The notes under the pieces were generated by a model. It did no database searches, was not told the DNA's origin, and saw only the letters and a program-made list of their open reading frames with translations. Made by a program: the position numbers and the translations under genes. From Pasteurella canis (lineage in GTDB: Bacteria > Pseudomonadota > Gammaproteobacteria > Enterobacterales > Pasteurellaceae), in assembly GCF_900454865.1 (NCBI RefSeq), contig NZ_UGTV01000015.1, forward strand, positions 992,001 to 1,056,000: DNA of 64,000 nt, in the 5' to 3' direction. Position 1 is the stretch's first letter. Every line of letters starts with the position of its first letter. This document shows positions 1 through 8,906 of the stretch, piece after piece.

Positions 1-208
1 CACCATAAATCCAGCTCCATTTTATATTCAGTGGCATATTTCTGCCTTTGAATAAGTTCAAAAAAGGATAAGTCATCAGATACAAGGCAGCCCAAGCTAA
101 AAATAAGAAAAGATACTGCCAATTTGGTTGCGATAAAAGCATACCATACAAAAATGGTATGAGTGCCATCACAATTGCACCATGTTGATTAGAAATAAGT
201 AACTTCAT
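1..208 (-). CDS. YwiC-like family membrane protein (N-terminal part; cut by window edge)
   Basis: An open frame on the minus strand starts at the ATG at 208-206 and runs off the left edge, giving about 69 residues. It begins MKLLISNQHGAIVMALIPFL and continues with hydrophobic stretches and a WAALYLMTYP segment. This resembles the N-terminus of YwiC-like integral membrane proteins, a family of unknown function. It is divergent from the RidA-family gene, with about 100 bases between them. The family call rests on pattern memory of a fragment only. Confidence 0.6.
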   Translation of the reverse strand, partial: MKLLISNQHGAIVMALIPFLYGMLLSQPNWQYLFLFLAWAALYLMTYPFLNLFKGRNMPLNIKWSWIYG

Positions 209-307
209 TTTTCAATCGCCAGACTAAAATTAAGTTGCGTAATTTTATCCAGTTTGATACAAAATAGATATGTTATTTGCATATAATTCAATTAAAAGAG
301 GATAAAA

Positions 308-661
308 ATGGTAAGTATTCAACGTTTTCACTCCACAAATCGTTTATCTGAAATAGCAATTTACAATGGCGTGATCTATTTAGCGGGTCAAGTACCAGAA
401 GCAACAATACAGGAAAGCGCTTATGAACAGACAAAAGAAGTACTAAGTTTTATTGATAAATTATTATCTGAAGTCGGATCAAATAAAAGCCGTATCATAA
501 ATGCACAAATTTATCTCGCGGATATGGATTATTATGATGAAATGAATCGTGCTTGGGATGAATGGGTTGATACAACTTCTCCTCCAACACGTGCGACTGT
601 TGAAGCAAAATTAGCTCTACCTGATTGGAAAGTTGAGATTGTTATCACTGCTGCAGCTTAA
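308..661 (+). CDS. RidA/YjgF/UK114 family protein
   Basis: A 117-residue protein of the usual size for the family. RidA enzymes hydrolyse reactive enamine/imine intermediates made by PLP enzymes such as threonine dehydratase. The family's active-site arginine is visible in PPTRATVEA (Arg95), and a glutamate follows 15 residues later (Glu110), the same spacing as Arg105/Glu120 in archetypal RidA. The sequence diverges enough from classical RidA that it may be one of the Rid paralogues (the YjgF_like subgroup) rather than the housekeeping copy. An AAGAGG ribosome site precedes the ATG and a strong terminator follows at 732, so the gene is probably a single transcript. Confidence 0.85.
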   Translation: MVSIQRFHSTNRLSEIAIYNGVIYLAGQVPEATIQESAYEQTKEVLSFIDKLLSEVGSNKSRIINAQIYLADMDYYDEMNRAWDEWVDTTSPPTRATVEAKLALPDWKVEIVITAAA

Positions 662-731
662 TTTACAAGTGTACTAATAGTACATGTAAATTTATGCTTT
701 CTAATTAAATAAACTTTACTTTATACTTAAT

Positions 732-770
732 AGGCTAATTTCTATATGACATTAGCCTTTTTATTTTATA
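732..770 (+). terminator. Rho-independent terminator after the RidA-family gene
   Basis: Stem AGGCTAAT (732-739) pairs with ATTAGCCT (751-758) and is followed by a T-rich run. The hairpin contains the ATG at 746 that would otherwise extend the next gene upstream, which argues that the antiporter starts at 788. Confidence 0.8.
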
Positions 771-787
771 TCTCTGGAAAGCATCCT

Positions 788-2116
788 ATGAATCTTTACA
801 CTTATATTTGTTTTTTATCTGCTATTTCTATTTTAATTGGCTTTGTAACACGAAAACTGAACGATAAAATTCAATACACTATCGCTATTACCGCTACTTC
901 AATTGTTGTTTCTGTTCTGTTTCTTATTTTCGGTCACCTATCTTGGTTTAAGCTTGATGTTATTGCAACACGAATGATGGAGCAGCTAGATTTCAAAAGC
1001 TTCTTACTAAATGGGATACTTGGTTTCTTATTATTTGCTGGTGCATTAGGAATTAAGCTTCCTGTGCTCAAAAACCAAAAATGGGAAATTACTACGTTTG
1101 CACTCTTCTCTACGCTTGCCTCTACGTTTATTATTGGTTTTCTGCTCTATACAATTTCTACAATTATCGGGCTACAAATCGAACTCATCCATTGTATTCT
1201 ATTTGGTGCATTAATTTCTCCAACTGATCCTATTGCTGTGTTGGCTATTATTAAAAATTTAAAAGCACCAAAACGTTTATCCATGCAAGTAGAAGGCGAA
1301 TCACTATTTAATGATGGCGTTGGCTTAGTGATTTTTACAACAATATTTGCTGTTGCTTTTGGTGGGCATACGCCAACAATTGGTGCTATTGCTGAGCTAT
1401 TTTTACAAGAGGCTATAGGGGGTATCCTATTTGGTTTTGCTATTGGCTTTATTGCACACTTATTAATTTCTGCAACAGATGATGGTAGTCTCGAAATTTT
1501 ACTGACTTTAACAATCCCAACTGCAGGATTTATGTTAGCTAACTTATTGCACGTTTCTGGTGCACTGGCTATGGTCGTTTCTGGTATTTTAATCGGCAAC
1601 TGGACAAGGCATACAGGCTTTTCCAAACAAAGCCGTCTTTATCTTGATCATTTTTGGGAAATGATCGATCACTTCTTAAATTCTCTTTTATTCTTGCTTA
1701 TCGGTCTTGCATTATTATTAGTGGATTTTACAGCACAAGGAATTTTCCTATTACTCCTAGCAATCCCAATTTGCCTTGCTGGTAGATATCTCAGTGTATG
1801 GATACCTTTCCAGGTCATGCAACGATTCCGCAGTTATAATCCCTATACTCTACGTATTCTCACATGGGGAGGATTACGTGGCGGCTTATCCCTTGCAATG
1901 GCATTATCTATTCCTAAAGGCGTACTATTCATGCAACATATCGGTATGGATGTGCGTGATTTACTGCTTGTAATGACGTATGCTGTGGTTACTTTTTCCA
2001 TTTTAGTACAAGGCTCAACTATTGAGAAAATGATCAAAAAAGCTAAAGAAAGTATCATGCATAAACGTGGTTACATTGATTTAAATCCACAAAAACAGCC
2101 TCATCAAAAACTATAA
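788..2116 (+). CDS. CPA1-family Na+(K+)/H+ antiporter (NhaP type)
   Basis: A polytopic inner-membrane protein of 442 residues with about 12 hydrophobic segments. CPA1 antiporters exchange cytoplasmic Na+ or K+ for protons. Two family hallmarks are present: SPTDPIAVL at about residues 144-152, and the ion-binding Asn-Asp pair in GESLFNDGVGLV (about 175-176). I chose the ATG at 788 because it has GGAAA about 8 bases upstream; the in-frame ATG at 746 lies inside the preceding terminator hairpin. It appears monocistronic and faces dnaX tail to tail. The transported ion cannot be told from the sequence. Confidence 0.85.
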   Translation: MNLYTYICFLSAISILIGFVTRKLNDKIQYTIAITATSIVVSVLFLIFGHLSWFKLDVIATRMMEQLDFKSFLLNGILGFLLFAGALGIKLPVLKNQKWEITTFALFSTLASTFIIGFLLYTISTIIGLQIELIHCILFGALISPTDPIAVLAIIKNLKAPKRLSMQVEGESLFNDGVGLVIFTTIFAVAFGGHTPTIGAIAELFLQEAIGGILFGFAIGFIAHLLISATDDGSLEILLTLTIPTAGFMLANLLHVSGALAMVVSGILIGNWTRHTGFSKQSRLYLDHFWEMIDHFLNSLLFLLIGLALLLVDFTAQGIFLLLLAIPICLAGRYLSVWIPFQVMQRFRSYNPYTLRILTWGGLRGGLSLAMALSIPKGVLFMQHIGMDVRDLLLVMTYAVVTFSILVQGSTIEKMIKKAKESIMHKRGYIDLNPQKQPHQKL

Positions 2117-2146
2117 AAAATGCCCTCAATAATTGAGGGCATTAAA
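2115..2146. terminator. Terminator between the antiporter and dnaX
   Basis: Stem ATGCCCTCAAT (2120-2130) pairs with ATTGAGGGCAT (2132-2142). On the minus strand the hairpin is followed by six T residues, so it is a good dnaX terminator. On the plus strand the T tract is weak, so termination there is less certain. Confidence 0.8.
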
Positions 2147-2170
2147 ATCTTACGTAAAACGTACCGCTCT

Positions 2171-4333
2171 TTATACAGGTTTTACTGTTGTTAGATCTAA
2201 TTCTGCATTAAATTCTTTTAAAAAGAGTTGTAAATTATCGTCTTGCTGTAAATCTTGTTTAGCTTTTTCACGTAATGCTTTATAAGTCTGACGATACCAA
2301 TCCGTTGGAGTAAGCTGTTCACTATTTGTTACTTCAATAGAGAGCGAAATCTGTTTTTGCTGAAATTGAGCTAGCGCTTGTTGCAAGTTTTGTAATGCAG
2401 CAGACGTATTCAAGTGATGTTTTTCAGCTTTAATACCTAATAAAATCTGCTTATCTGTTTGTTCAATTAAAAGACAATTCAGAGCTAACTCTTTTGTTAA
2501 GTTATTCACATTCAATGATTCAACCAGATCGGTCCAGTAATCTTGAGCGCGCGCAATATCAACTACTTTAGCTCGTAGCTCTGGCGTAATATCTTGTTCT
2601 AAAGACTGTTTTAAATCAGAGGGTTTTACCCCTTCTTGCATCTTTGCCAATTCAGGATTACGCCATTCCCAACGATAGGTTTCTGCAAAATTATCCTCAC
2701 TAGACACCTCTTGTTCTAATTCTTCTATTTCATCAAGTGTCTCTATATTAGATGTTTTTAAATGATGAGGAGCCAATTCTGTCAGTTTTTGTTGAAACGC
2801 CACTGAAGGTTTTACTGGATTTACTGCGACCCTTTCCCGCTGGATTACCAACTCTTTCTTCATTCCAATCACAGGAAGTACGGTGAGTTTTTTTTCATCC
2901 TCAGCAACCAAAGTATCCAGTACAGGATTAACTATGCTAGAGGGCTGGCTACGTTTTTTTTTTTCGTTTTGAGAAGTGAGGCTTAGTTCATCTAATTTAT
3001 CAATCTGGGCTAATGCATCTAAAGCTGCAGAATATTCTATGGAATGATTATCTTCATACTGGTGAGATTGAACGGAATTAGATTGATGAGTTTCTGCGCT
3101 AATTGGCGCTTTTATATTACGCTTATATTGGGCTGAAATAGTTTGTGATACCACAGGCATATCAACATAGGCTGCCTCAGCCGAATTGGCACTTTTAACT
3201 AATTTTACCTCTGTTTTCCTTTCTGAGTCATGAGTTGATGTAAGAGCAACATTGGCTAACTTTGGATGAAAAGCCAAAGCTCGTAATAATGTCATTTCAA
3301 CACCAATACGGGGAGTGGGTGCTAATGTTAATTCTTTACGTCCAGTTAAAACAACTTGATAAAAAAACTGAACATCTTCAGGTGAAATATGACTAGCTAA
3401 AAAACCGATTTGACTACTATCATCAATTTGCGGATTAGGTAGTAACTGCTGCATTGCAATTTTATGTAGGTTTTCTGCAATATCGCGTAAAAGCTCGTTC
3501 CAATCCCCTCCTTTTTCTGCCACAGCCTGAACTGCTTGCATCAATATTTCACCCTGCCCTTGCTGTAAGGCATGTATAATATCTAATGCTTGGTTGTCGT
3601 CTAATAAGCCAAGCATCTCATTCACAATTGATAAGGTAACATTACTATTACTCATAGCAATTGCTTGATCTGCTAAACTTAAACTATCACGAATACTGCC
3701 TTGAGCAGCTTTAGCAAGCTTATCTAATGCCAAAAACTCAAAAGGAATTTTTTCTTGTTTTAATATAAACTCAAGATGCTGTGCAATTTGTTGTTGCTCT
3801 AATGCTTTCAAATGAAATTGCATACAGCGCGATAAAATCGTGATAGGCAGTTTTTGAGGGTCAGTCGTAGCAAGTAAAAATTTAACGTACTCTGGTGGCT
3901 CTTCTAACGTTTTAAGCAAGGCATTGAAAGAATGACGCGACAACATATGTACTTCATCAATTAAATAAACTTTATAACGCCCTTGCACTGGCTTATACTG
4001 CACATTATCCAGTAACTCTCGCGTATCCTCTACTTTCGTACGTGATGCAGCATCAATTTCAATTAAATCAATGAAATGTCCTTCTTCAATTGCTTTACAA
4101 TGTTCACACAGTCCACAAGGATCTGCTGTTACACCATTAACACAATTCAACCCCTTTGCAAATAAGCGCGCTATTGAGGTTTTCCCAACTCCGCGCGTAC
4201 CTGAAAACAAATAGGCATGATGTAATCGATTTTCTTTCAAGCCATTGGAAAGTGCTGCCAAAATATGACGCTGTCCGACAACATCACTAAACGTCTTTGG
4301 TCGCCATTTTCTTGCCAATACTTGATAGCTCAT
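2171..4333 (-). CDS. dnaX: DNA polymerase III subunits tau/gamma
   Basis: Clamp-loader ATPase of the replicative polymerase, 720 residues; E. coli tau has 643. The N-terminus carries Walker A GTRGVGKTS (45-53), a zinc module (Cys64, Cys73, Cys76, Cys79) and Walker B IDEVH (125-129). The C-terminal third is the tau-specific part that binds the polymerase core and helicase, after a low-complexity linker. At 2954-2964 (codons 457-460) there is a run of eleven A on the coding strand. A -1 slip reads ACG then TAG, giving a product of about 461 residues, like E. coli gamma (431). apt lies 32 bases upstream, as in E. coli, and probably shares the transcript. Confidence 0.97.
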   Translation of the reverse strand: MSYQVLARKWRPKTFSDVVGQRHILAALSNGLKENRLHHAYLFSGTRGVGKTSIARLFAKGLNCVNGVTADPCGLCEHCKAIEEGHFIDLIEIDAASRTKVEDTRELLDNVQYKPVQGRYKVYLIDEVHMLSRHSFNALLKTLEEPPEYVKFLLATTDPQKLPITILSRCMQFHLKALEQQQIAQHLEFILKQEKIPFEFLALDKLAKAAQGSIRDSLSLADQAIAMSNSNVTLSIVNEMLGLLDDNQALDIIHALQQGQGEILMQAVQAVAEKGGDWNELLRDIAENLHKIAMQQLLPNPQIDDSSQIGFLASHISPEDVQFFYQVVLTGRKELTLAPTPRIGVEMTLLRALAFHPKLANVALTSTHDSERKTEVKLVKSANSAEAAYVDMPVVSQTISAQYKRNIKAPISAETHQSNSVQSHQYEDNHSIEYSAALDALAQIDKLDELSLTSQNEKKKRSQPSSIVNPVLDTLVAEDEKKLTVLPVIGMKKELVIQRERVAVNPVKPSVAFQQKLTELAPHHLKTSNIETLDEIEELEQEVSSEDNFAETYRWEWRNPELAKMQEGVKPSDLKQSLEQDITPELRAKVVDIARAQDYWTDLVESLNVNNLTKELALNCLLIEQTDKQILLGIKAEKHHLNTSAALQNLQQALAQFQQKQISLSIEVTNSEQLTPTDWYRQTYKALREKAKQDLQQDDNLQLFLKEFNAELDLTTVKPV
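2954..2964 (-). promoter_or_regulatory. dnaX: A11 slippery run, candidate gamma-producing frameshift site in dnaX
   Basis: The coding strand reads GAA AAA AAA AAA CGT. Moving back one base gives AAA ACG TAG, a stop one codon after the run. E. coli uses ribosomal frameshifting at A6G and Thermus uses transcriptional slippage at A9 to make gamma. I see no clear Shine-Dalgarno-like stimulator upstream and no strong downstream hairpin, so transcriptional slippage may be the better guess. Confidence 0.65.
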
Positions 4334-4365
4334 TTATTTCCCTTTTTTAAAACTACAAGTTTAAA

Positions 4366-4908
4366 TTAATGCCCTTCAAAATTTACTAAAGTATAAGTTT
4401 TAATACCAAGATTATTTAAACGCTTTTCTCCACCTAAATCAGGTAGGTTAATCACAAACGCTGCATTTTTGACTTCGCCACCTAAACGCTCAACTAACTT
4501 GGCCGTTGCTTCAATCGTCCCACCAGTTGCTAATAAATCATCAATGATCAAAACATTGTCATTTTGTTGAATTGCGTCAGTATGGATCTCTAAAGTATCT
4601 TGACCATATTCTAACTGATAAGATTGTGCGATTGTTTCACGAGGTAATTTTCCTGGCTTTCTGACTAAAACAAAAGGTACATTCAATGCTAATGCAACTG
4701 GTGCGCCAAAAATGAAACCTCGAGATTCTGTACCAAGTACTTTGCTGATACCTTTATCTTTGTAACGTTCAACAATTAAATCTATTACTGCTCGAAAGGC
4801 TTCTGGTACCTCTAATAAACTCGTGATATCACGAAAAATGATGCCTTCTTTTGGATGATTTGGAATAGACTTAATAGAAGATTTAATTAAAGCGAGTTTG
4901 TTATTCAT
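4366..4908 (-). CDS. apt: Adenine phosphoribosyltransferase
   Basis: Cytoplasmic purine-salvage enzyme converting adenine plus PRPP to AMP and pyrophosphate. The 180-residue length is typical. The PRPP-binding loop [13 protein letters not shown] lies at about residues 119-131, and the N-terminal [14 protein letters not shown] segment is characteristic of the family. An AGGC-type ribosome site precedes the ATG. It is upstream of dnaX in the apt-dnaX order known from enterics and Haemophilus. Confidence 0.97.
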   Translation of the reverse strand: MNNKLALIKSSIKSIPNHPKEGIIFRDITSLLEVPEAFRAVIDLIVERYKDKGISKVLGTESRGFIFGAPVALALNVPFVLVRKPGKLPRETIAQSYQLEYGQDTLEIHTDAIQQNDNVLIIDDLLATGGTIEATAKLVERLGGEVKNAAFVINLPDLGGEKRLNNLGIKTYTLVNFEGH

Positions 4909-4921
4909 TGTTTTGCCTAAA

Positions 4922-4930
4922 AAGTGCGGT
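4922..4930 (+). repeat. DNA uptake signal core (Hin-type)
   Basis: Perfect AAGTGCGGT followed by an A/T-rich stretch, in the intergenic region just upstream of apt. This is the core recognised during natural transformation in the Haemophilus branch of Pasteurellaceae. Confidence 0.85.
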
Positions 4931-5164
4931 TAAAAACAAAAAATATTTGTAATTTCAATTTGATACATTCACATGTAAATTACAAACATTTAATCAAAAA
5001 TTTGCTTCTCATTGTCGCAAAAAAAACAACCTAACTCAAACCTTTCTCATACTTTTTTGCTAGCTTTTAACAATCTTTTTTATAGCTTTTTACTGCTTTG
5101 ATAAACAATATACAAAAAATGATATTCTTTTACATCATGATATGCAGTCATCAAGTTAAATCAG

Positions 5165-6115
5165 CTAGCGATAAATATCAGTACCATCTTTACGCGTTTT
5201 CAATAAACGTAAAATCCAGACATACTGTTCTGGTGTTGGTGTAACAAAACGTTCAATTTCTTCATTCATTGCACGCGCAGCCTGCTCTGCTTCTTCAGTT
5301 AACTCCATTACAGGATGAATTTCTATTTCATATTTACCCGATACAGCGTTATAACGTGGAAACATTGGAATAACAACTGCTTTTGTCAAACGTGCTATTT
5401 TATTGATGCCAGGTAAGGTTGCTTTATAGGTTGCAAAAAAATCGACAAATACACTCAGCTCTGAACCATAATCTTCATCTGGCAAATAATAGCCCATCTC
5501 ACCTTTTTTCACATGAGTTAAAAATGGCTTTATTCCGTTCTGACGAGCATGCATCTTACCACCAAAACGCTGACGGGCTAATGTCCATAACCAATCGACT
5601 AAAGGATTACGATGTGGATTATACATCGAGGTCATTGGCATACCTTGAGCATGCAAAATAATACCTGATGCATCAATTGCCCATGCATGTGGCACTAACA
5701 AAATAATGTTTTTTCCTTGTGAACGAGCTTCTAGAATATGCTCTAGTCCTACAAATTGACTACGCTTTTGTAAATGTTGCTTAGATCGAATGACGATTTC
5801 TCCGATTCCTAACATCACTTGCGTCACTGTAACAAACATTTCATCTATGACAGATTCACGCTGTTCTTCGCTCCATTGAGGAAAACAATATTGTAAATTA
5901 ACATTTGCCCGATGACGTTGTTTTTTCGCTTTGTGTGCAACCACCATACCAATTTTACGCGCTAAATGATCACGTAAACGGAAAGGAACAAACGCGAGAA
6001 TTAACAAGCCTAAAATACCAAGCCAAATTGCCCAATATTGTGGTAACAAATAAGACCATGAAAAACGTGGTTCATAGCCCACTCTTGCAGTTAAACGTAT
6101 TTCTTCTTCTGACAT
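5165..6115 (-). CDS. lpxM: Lipid A late acyltransferase (MsbB/LpxM family)
   Basis: A 316-residue inner-membrane acyltransferase that adds the secondary myristoyl-type chain to lipid A. There is one N-terminal membrane segment (about 25-45). The catalytic HX4D motif is His143-Ala-Trp-Ala-Ile-Asp148. NPHRNPLVDW and LPDEDYGSELSVFVDFF are typical of the LpxL/LpxM/LpxP family. LpxM rather than LpxL is chosen because HX4D is used here, while the second family member at 51004 carries HX4E. AGGA lies at good spacing before the ATG. It is the last gene of a long minus-strand run. Confidence 0.88.
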   Translation of the reverse strand: MSEEEIRLTARVGYEPRFSWSYLLPQYWAIWLGILGLLILAFVPFRLRDHLARKIGMVVAHKAKKQRHRANVNLQYCFPQWSEEQRESVIDEMFVTVTQVMLGIGEIVIRSKQHLQKRSQFVGLEHILEARSQGKNIILLVPHAWAIDASGIILHAQGMPMTSMYNPHRNPLVDWLWTLARQRFGGKMHARQNGIKPFLTHVKKGEMGYYLPDEDYGSELSVFVDFFATYKATLPGINKIARLTKAVVIPMFPRYNAVSGKYEIEIHPVMELTEEAEQAARAMNEEIERFVTPTPEQYVWILRLLKTRKDGTDIYR

Positions 6116-6127
6116 ATTTATTCCTGT

Positions 6128-6892
6128 TTAGCTAAACCATCCCTGATCATATGCCATCTTAATTGTCATGATAAAAGACATAATGACTACCATTGGGCGA
6201 ATAAGGACTTTTCCTTTTGCGAGTACCATTTTGGCACCTAAGTTTGCGCCAATAAATTGTCCTACCATCATAGCGAATCCTACAGACCACATAATTTGTC
6301 CACCAATAAAAAAGAAAATTAATGAAGCAATATTAGAGGTGAAATTCAGCACTTTTGCATGAGCCGTCGCTTTAGTAAGATTAAAACCAAGCAGCATGAC
6401 AAAAGCAAGGCTAAGTAAAGAGCCTGTACCCGGTCCAAAAAAACCATCATAAAAACCAATACCCAAGCCAGCACTACAAGCAAACATACTATAAGATATA
6501 CGTTTTTGCCTGTCTTCATCGCCTAACTTTGGTGTTAATAAAAAATAGAAGCCGATAGCTAAAATTAAGAAAGGTAAGACTTTTTTAATCATTGCACTAT
6601 CGACTAACTGAATAAGAATCGAACCGAAAGAAGCACCTATAAAAGTCATTAATAAAATTAACCAAACCTCTGATAAATTGACCGCTCTTTGACGTAAGAA
6701 ATATAAACTGGCGGAAAATGAACCACCACAAGCTTGTAATTTATTTGTACCTAAAGCTAAAGCGGGCGGCATACCAACCATCAGTAATGCGGGAATCGTA
6801 ATCAATCCGCCTCCACCAGCGATCGCATCAATAAAACCAGCAATAAAGGCGACAAAGAATAACAATATAATAATTTCGAAACTAAATTCCAT
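6128..6892 (-). CDS. TSUP (TauE/SafE) family permease
   Basis: A 254-residue inner-membrane protein with about eight hydrophobic segments. It has the glycine-rich family signature IAGGGGLITIPALL near residues 24-37 and a second repeat-like segment GFYDGFFGPGTGSLL near residues 146-160. TSUP proteins export or import sulfite, sulfoacetate, sulfolactate and related anions; the substrate here cannot be assigned. It lies 12 bases upstream of lpxM and 9 bases downstream of mepA, so co-transcription is likely. AAGGA precedes the start. Confidence 0.85.
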   Translation of the reverse strand: MEFSFEIIILLFFVAFIAGFIDAIAGGGGLITIPALLMVGMPPALALGTNKLQACGGSFSASLYFLRQRAVNLSEVWLILLMTFIGASFGSILIQLVDSAMIKKVLPFLILAIGFYFLLTPKLGDEDRQKRISYSMFACSAGLGIGFYDGFFGPGTGSLLSLAFVMLLGFNLTKATAHAKVLNFTSNIASLIFFFIGGQIMWSVGFAMMVGQFIGANLGAKMVLAKGKVLIRPMVVIMSFIMTIKMAYDQGWFS

Positions 6893-6901
6893 GAATATTC
6901 C

Positions 6902-7759
6902 TTATTCTAACCATTCGCTACGATTTGGTGCATTTAACACTTGCTGACATAACGGTGGTGCTTGTGGTATTACTTTAGGCTCACTTGGTGTTTTGGAAGG
7001 TTTAACAGGTTCAAACCAAGAATATAATTCTGCCCCACAACCATCTCCAGATGGGACTGGTGCTTGATTTTCACAATAATTTGCCCCTTTAGGACAAGTT
7101 AGACGGACATGAAAATGTGAATCATGGCCAAACCAAGGACGTACTTTATGTAACCATGCCCGATCATTTCCAGCGCTTTGACAAAGTTTTAATTTGATCG
7201 CTGGATTCACAAAAATCCTTGTTACATTAGGATCTTGTGCTGCCAATTTAATCAATGTTGCATGGTGGTGATTCCATTTCTTCTCATCGACACGTTGTGT
7301 TTTTCTATCGACGACTAATAATCCTTTACCATCTGAATTTAATGCATCTTTATCTGACATCGTTCCCATGCGCAACCAAATATCTGCATCTAGCCCCATT
7401 TGGTGACTAGCGTGCCCTGTTAAAAAACGTCCCCCACCAGGCATCGCAATATCACCAATTAATATCGTCGGTAAACCCGCTGATTTAGCTCTTTTACCTA
7501 AGCGTTGCAAATATTTAATCATATCAGGGTGTCCATAATAGCGGTTACGATTTTTACGGATCACTTGATACCCCTCGCCTTTATAGGGCAAGGCTTCAGC
7601 ACCGATAATACAGCCATTGGAATAACTTCCTATGGGTTCTGGTTTACCAGGAATAGGACGCTTAATTTTCTGCCACTCTTGTGGTGAAGCATAAGAGGCA
7701 GCACTAAAAATTGAAAAAAGTGCGGTCAAAATTATTATCTTTTTACATAATTTTTTCAT
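6902..7759 (-). CDS. mepA: Penicillin-insensitive murein endopeptidase
   Basis: Periplasmic LAS-type zinc metallopeptidase cutting D-alanyl-meso-DAP cross-links in peptidoglycan; 285 residues. The signal peptide is residues 1-24 (cleavage near ASYA-SP). Zinc/active-site motifs are GHASHQMGLDADIW (His116, His119 and the following Asp residues) and GHDSHFHVRL near residue 215. Cysteines typical of MepA are present. An uptake signal core at 7718-7726 falls inside the signal-peptide codons and is read as Thr-Ala-Leu on the coding strand. GAGG is well placed before the ATG. Confidence 0.95.
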   Translation of the reverse strand: MKKLCKKIIILTALFSIFSAASYASPQEWQKIKRPIPGKPEPIGSYSNGCIIGAEALPYKGEGYQVIRKNRNRYYGHPDMIKYLQRLGKRAKSAGLPTILIGDIAMPGGGRFLTGHASHQMGLDADIWLRMGTMSDKDALNSDGKGLLVVDRKTQRVDEKKWNHHHATLIKLAAQDPNVTRIFVNPAIKLKLCQSAGNDRAWLHKVRPWFGHDSHFHVRLTCPKGANYCENQAPVPSGDGCGAELYSWFEPVKPSKTPSEPKVIPQAPPLCQQVLNAPNRSEWLE

Positions 7760-7829
7760 ACGTCCTCTTCATATGATACAGCTATCTAATCAGTTATGGC
7801 TTAGTATTAGTGCTAAATTAAACAAACGA

Positions 7830-8903
7830 CTAACGATTTTGTGCCTTATGTCTTAATAAGTGATCTAGTAATACAATTGCAACCATTGCTTCTGCAATAG
7901 GGACTGCACGAATCCCAACACAAGGATCATGACGCCCTTTTGTCACGACTTCAACAGGCTGATTATGCAGGTTCACTGAACGTCCAGGGATAGTAATACT
8001 TGAAGTTGGTTTCAAAGCAATAGTCGCAATAATCGGTTGTCCAGAACTAATTCCCCCTAAAATGCCCCCAGCATGATTCGATAAAAAACCATTTGGAGTC
8101 ATTTCATCACGATGCTGTGAACCTCGTTGTGTAACAACAGCAAAACCATCACCAATTTCAACTGCTTTAACTGCATTAATCCCCATTAATGCATGTGCAA
8201 GATCTGCATCAAGACGGTCAAAAACTGGCTCTCCTAAACCAACAGGGACATTTTCAGCAACCACTGTGAGCTTAGCTCCAATCGAATCTCCTTCCTTTTT
8301 TAACTGACGAATTAACGCATCAAACTTTTCTACTGCATTTTGATCAGGGCAGAAGAAGGGGTTACTATTAACTTGCTGCCAATTAATTTCTTCAATAACT
8401 TGTGGTGCAATTTTCACGTCACCAATTTGTGATAAAAAACCACGTACTTCAATATTAAATTGCTCACGTAAATATTTTTTAGCTATTGCACCGGCAGCAA
8501 CCCTCATTGCCGTTTCCCGTGCAGAAGAACGCCCACCACCACGGTAATCACGAATGCCATATTTTTGTTGATAAGTAAAGTCAGCATGCCCAGGACGAAA
8601 ACGATCTTTGATCTCACTATAATCTTGTGAGCGTTGATCCGCATTCTTAATGATCATCCCAATGCTCGTACCCGTTGTTTTCCCTTCAAATACCCCAGAC
8701 AAAATCTGAACTTCATCATCTTCACGGCGAGGGGTTGTATACCGAGAAGTACCTGGTTTACGACGATCCAAATCAGGTTGAATATCTGCTTCTGATAAAC
8801 TAAGCCCTGGTGGAACACCATCAACAATACAGCCTAAAGCCACACCATGTGACTCACCAAATGTCGTGACACGAAAAAGCTGTCCAATACTATTTCCCGC
8901 CAT
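7830..8903 (-). CDS. aroC: Chorismate synthase
   Basis: Last step of the shikimate pathway: FMN-dependent conversion of EPSP to chorismate, precursor of aromatic amino acids, folate and quinones. The 357-residue length is normal. The N-terminal [18 protein letters not shown] signature (about 16-33), RPGHADFTY, and the arginine-rich [12 protein letters not shown] segment are all visible. It follows mscK by 3 bases and precedes mepA by 70. The menE gene upstream also belongs to chorismate-derived quinone synthesis. Confidence 0.98.
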   Translation of the reverse strand: MAGNSIGQLFRVTTFGESHGVALGCIVDGVPPGLSLSEADIQPDLDRRKPGTSRYTTPRREDDEVQILSGVFEGKTTGTSIGMIIKNADQRSQDYSEIKDRFRPGHADFTYQQKYGIRDYRGGGRSSARETAMRVAAGAIAKKYLREQFNIEVRGFLSQIGDVKIAPQVIEEINWQQVNSNPFFCPDQNAVEKFDALIRQLKKEGDSIGAKLTVVAENVPVGLGEPVFDRLDADLAHALMGINAVKAVEIGDGFAVVTQRGSQHRDEMTPNGFLSNHAGGILGGISSGQPIIATIALKPTSSITIPGRSVNLHNQPVEVVTKGRHDPCVGIRAVPIAEAMVAIVLLDHLLRHKAQNR

Positions 8904-8906
8904 AGT

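Noticed and set aside
746-787. Upstream ATG extending the antiporter by 14 residues
   Set aside because: It lies inside the terminator hairpin of the RidA-family gene and has no ribosome site. The ATG at 788 has one.
1147-1626. A 159-residue antisense frame in the antiporter gene
   Set aside because: Shadow of a hydrophobic coding sequence. It lies wholly within a well-supported gene and resembles no family.
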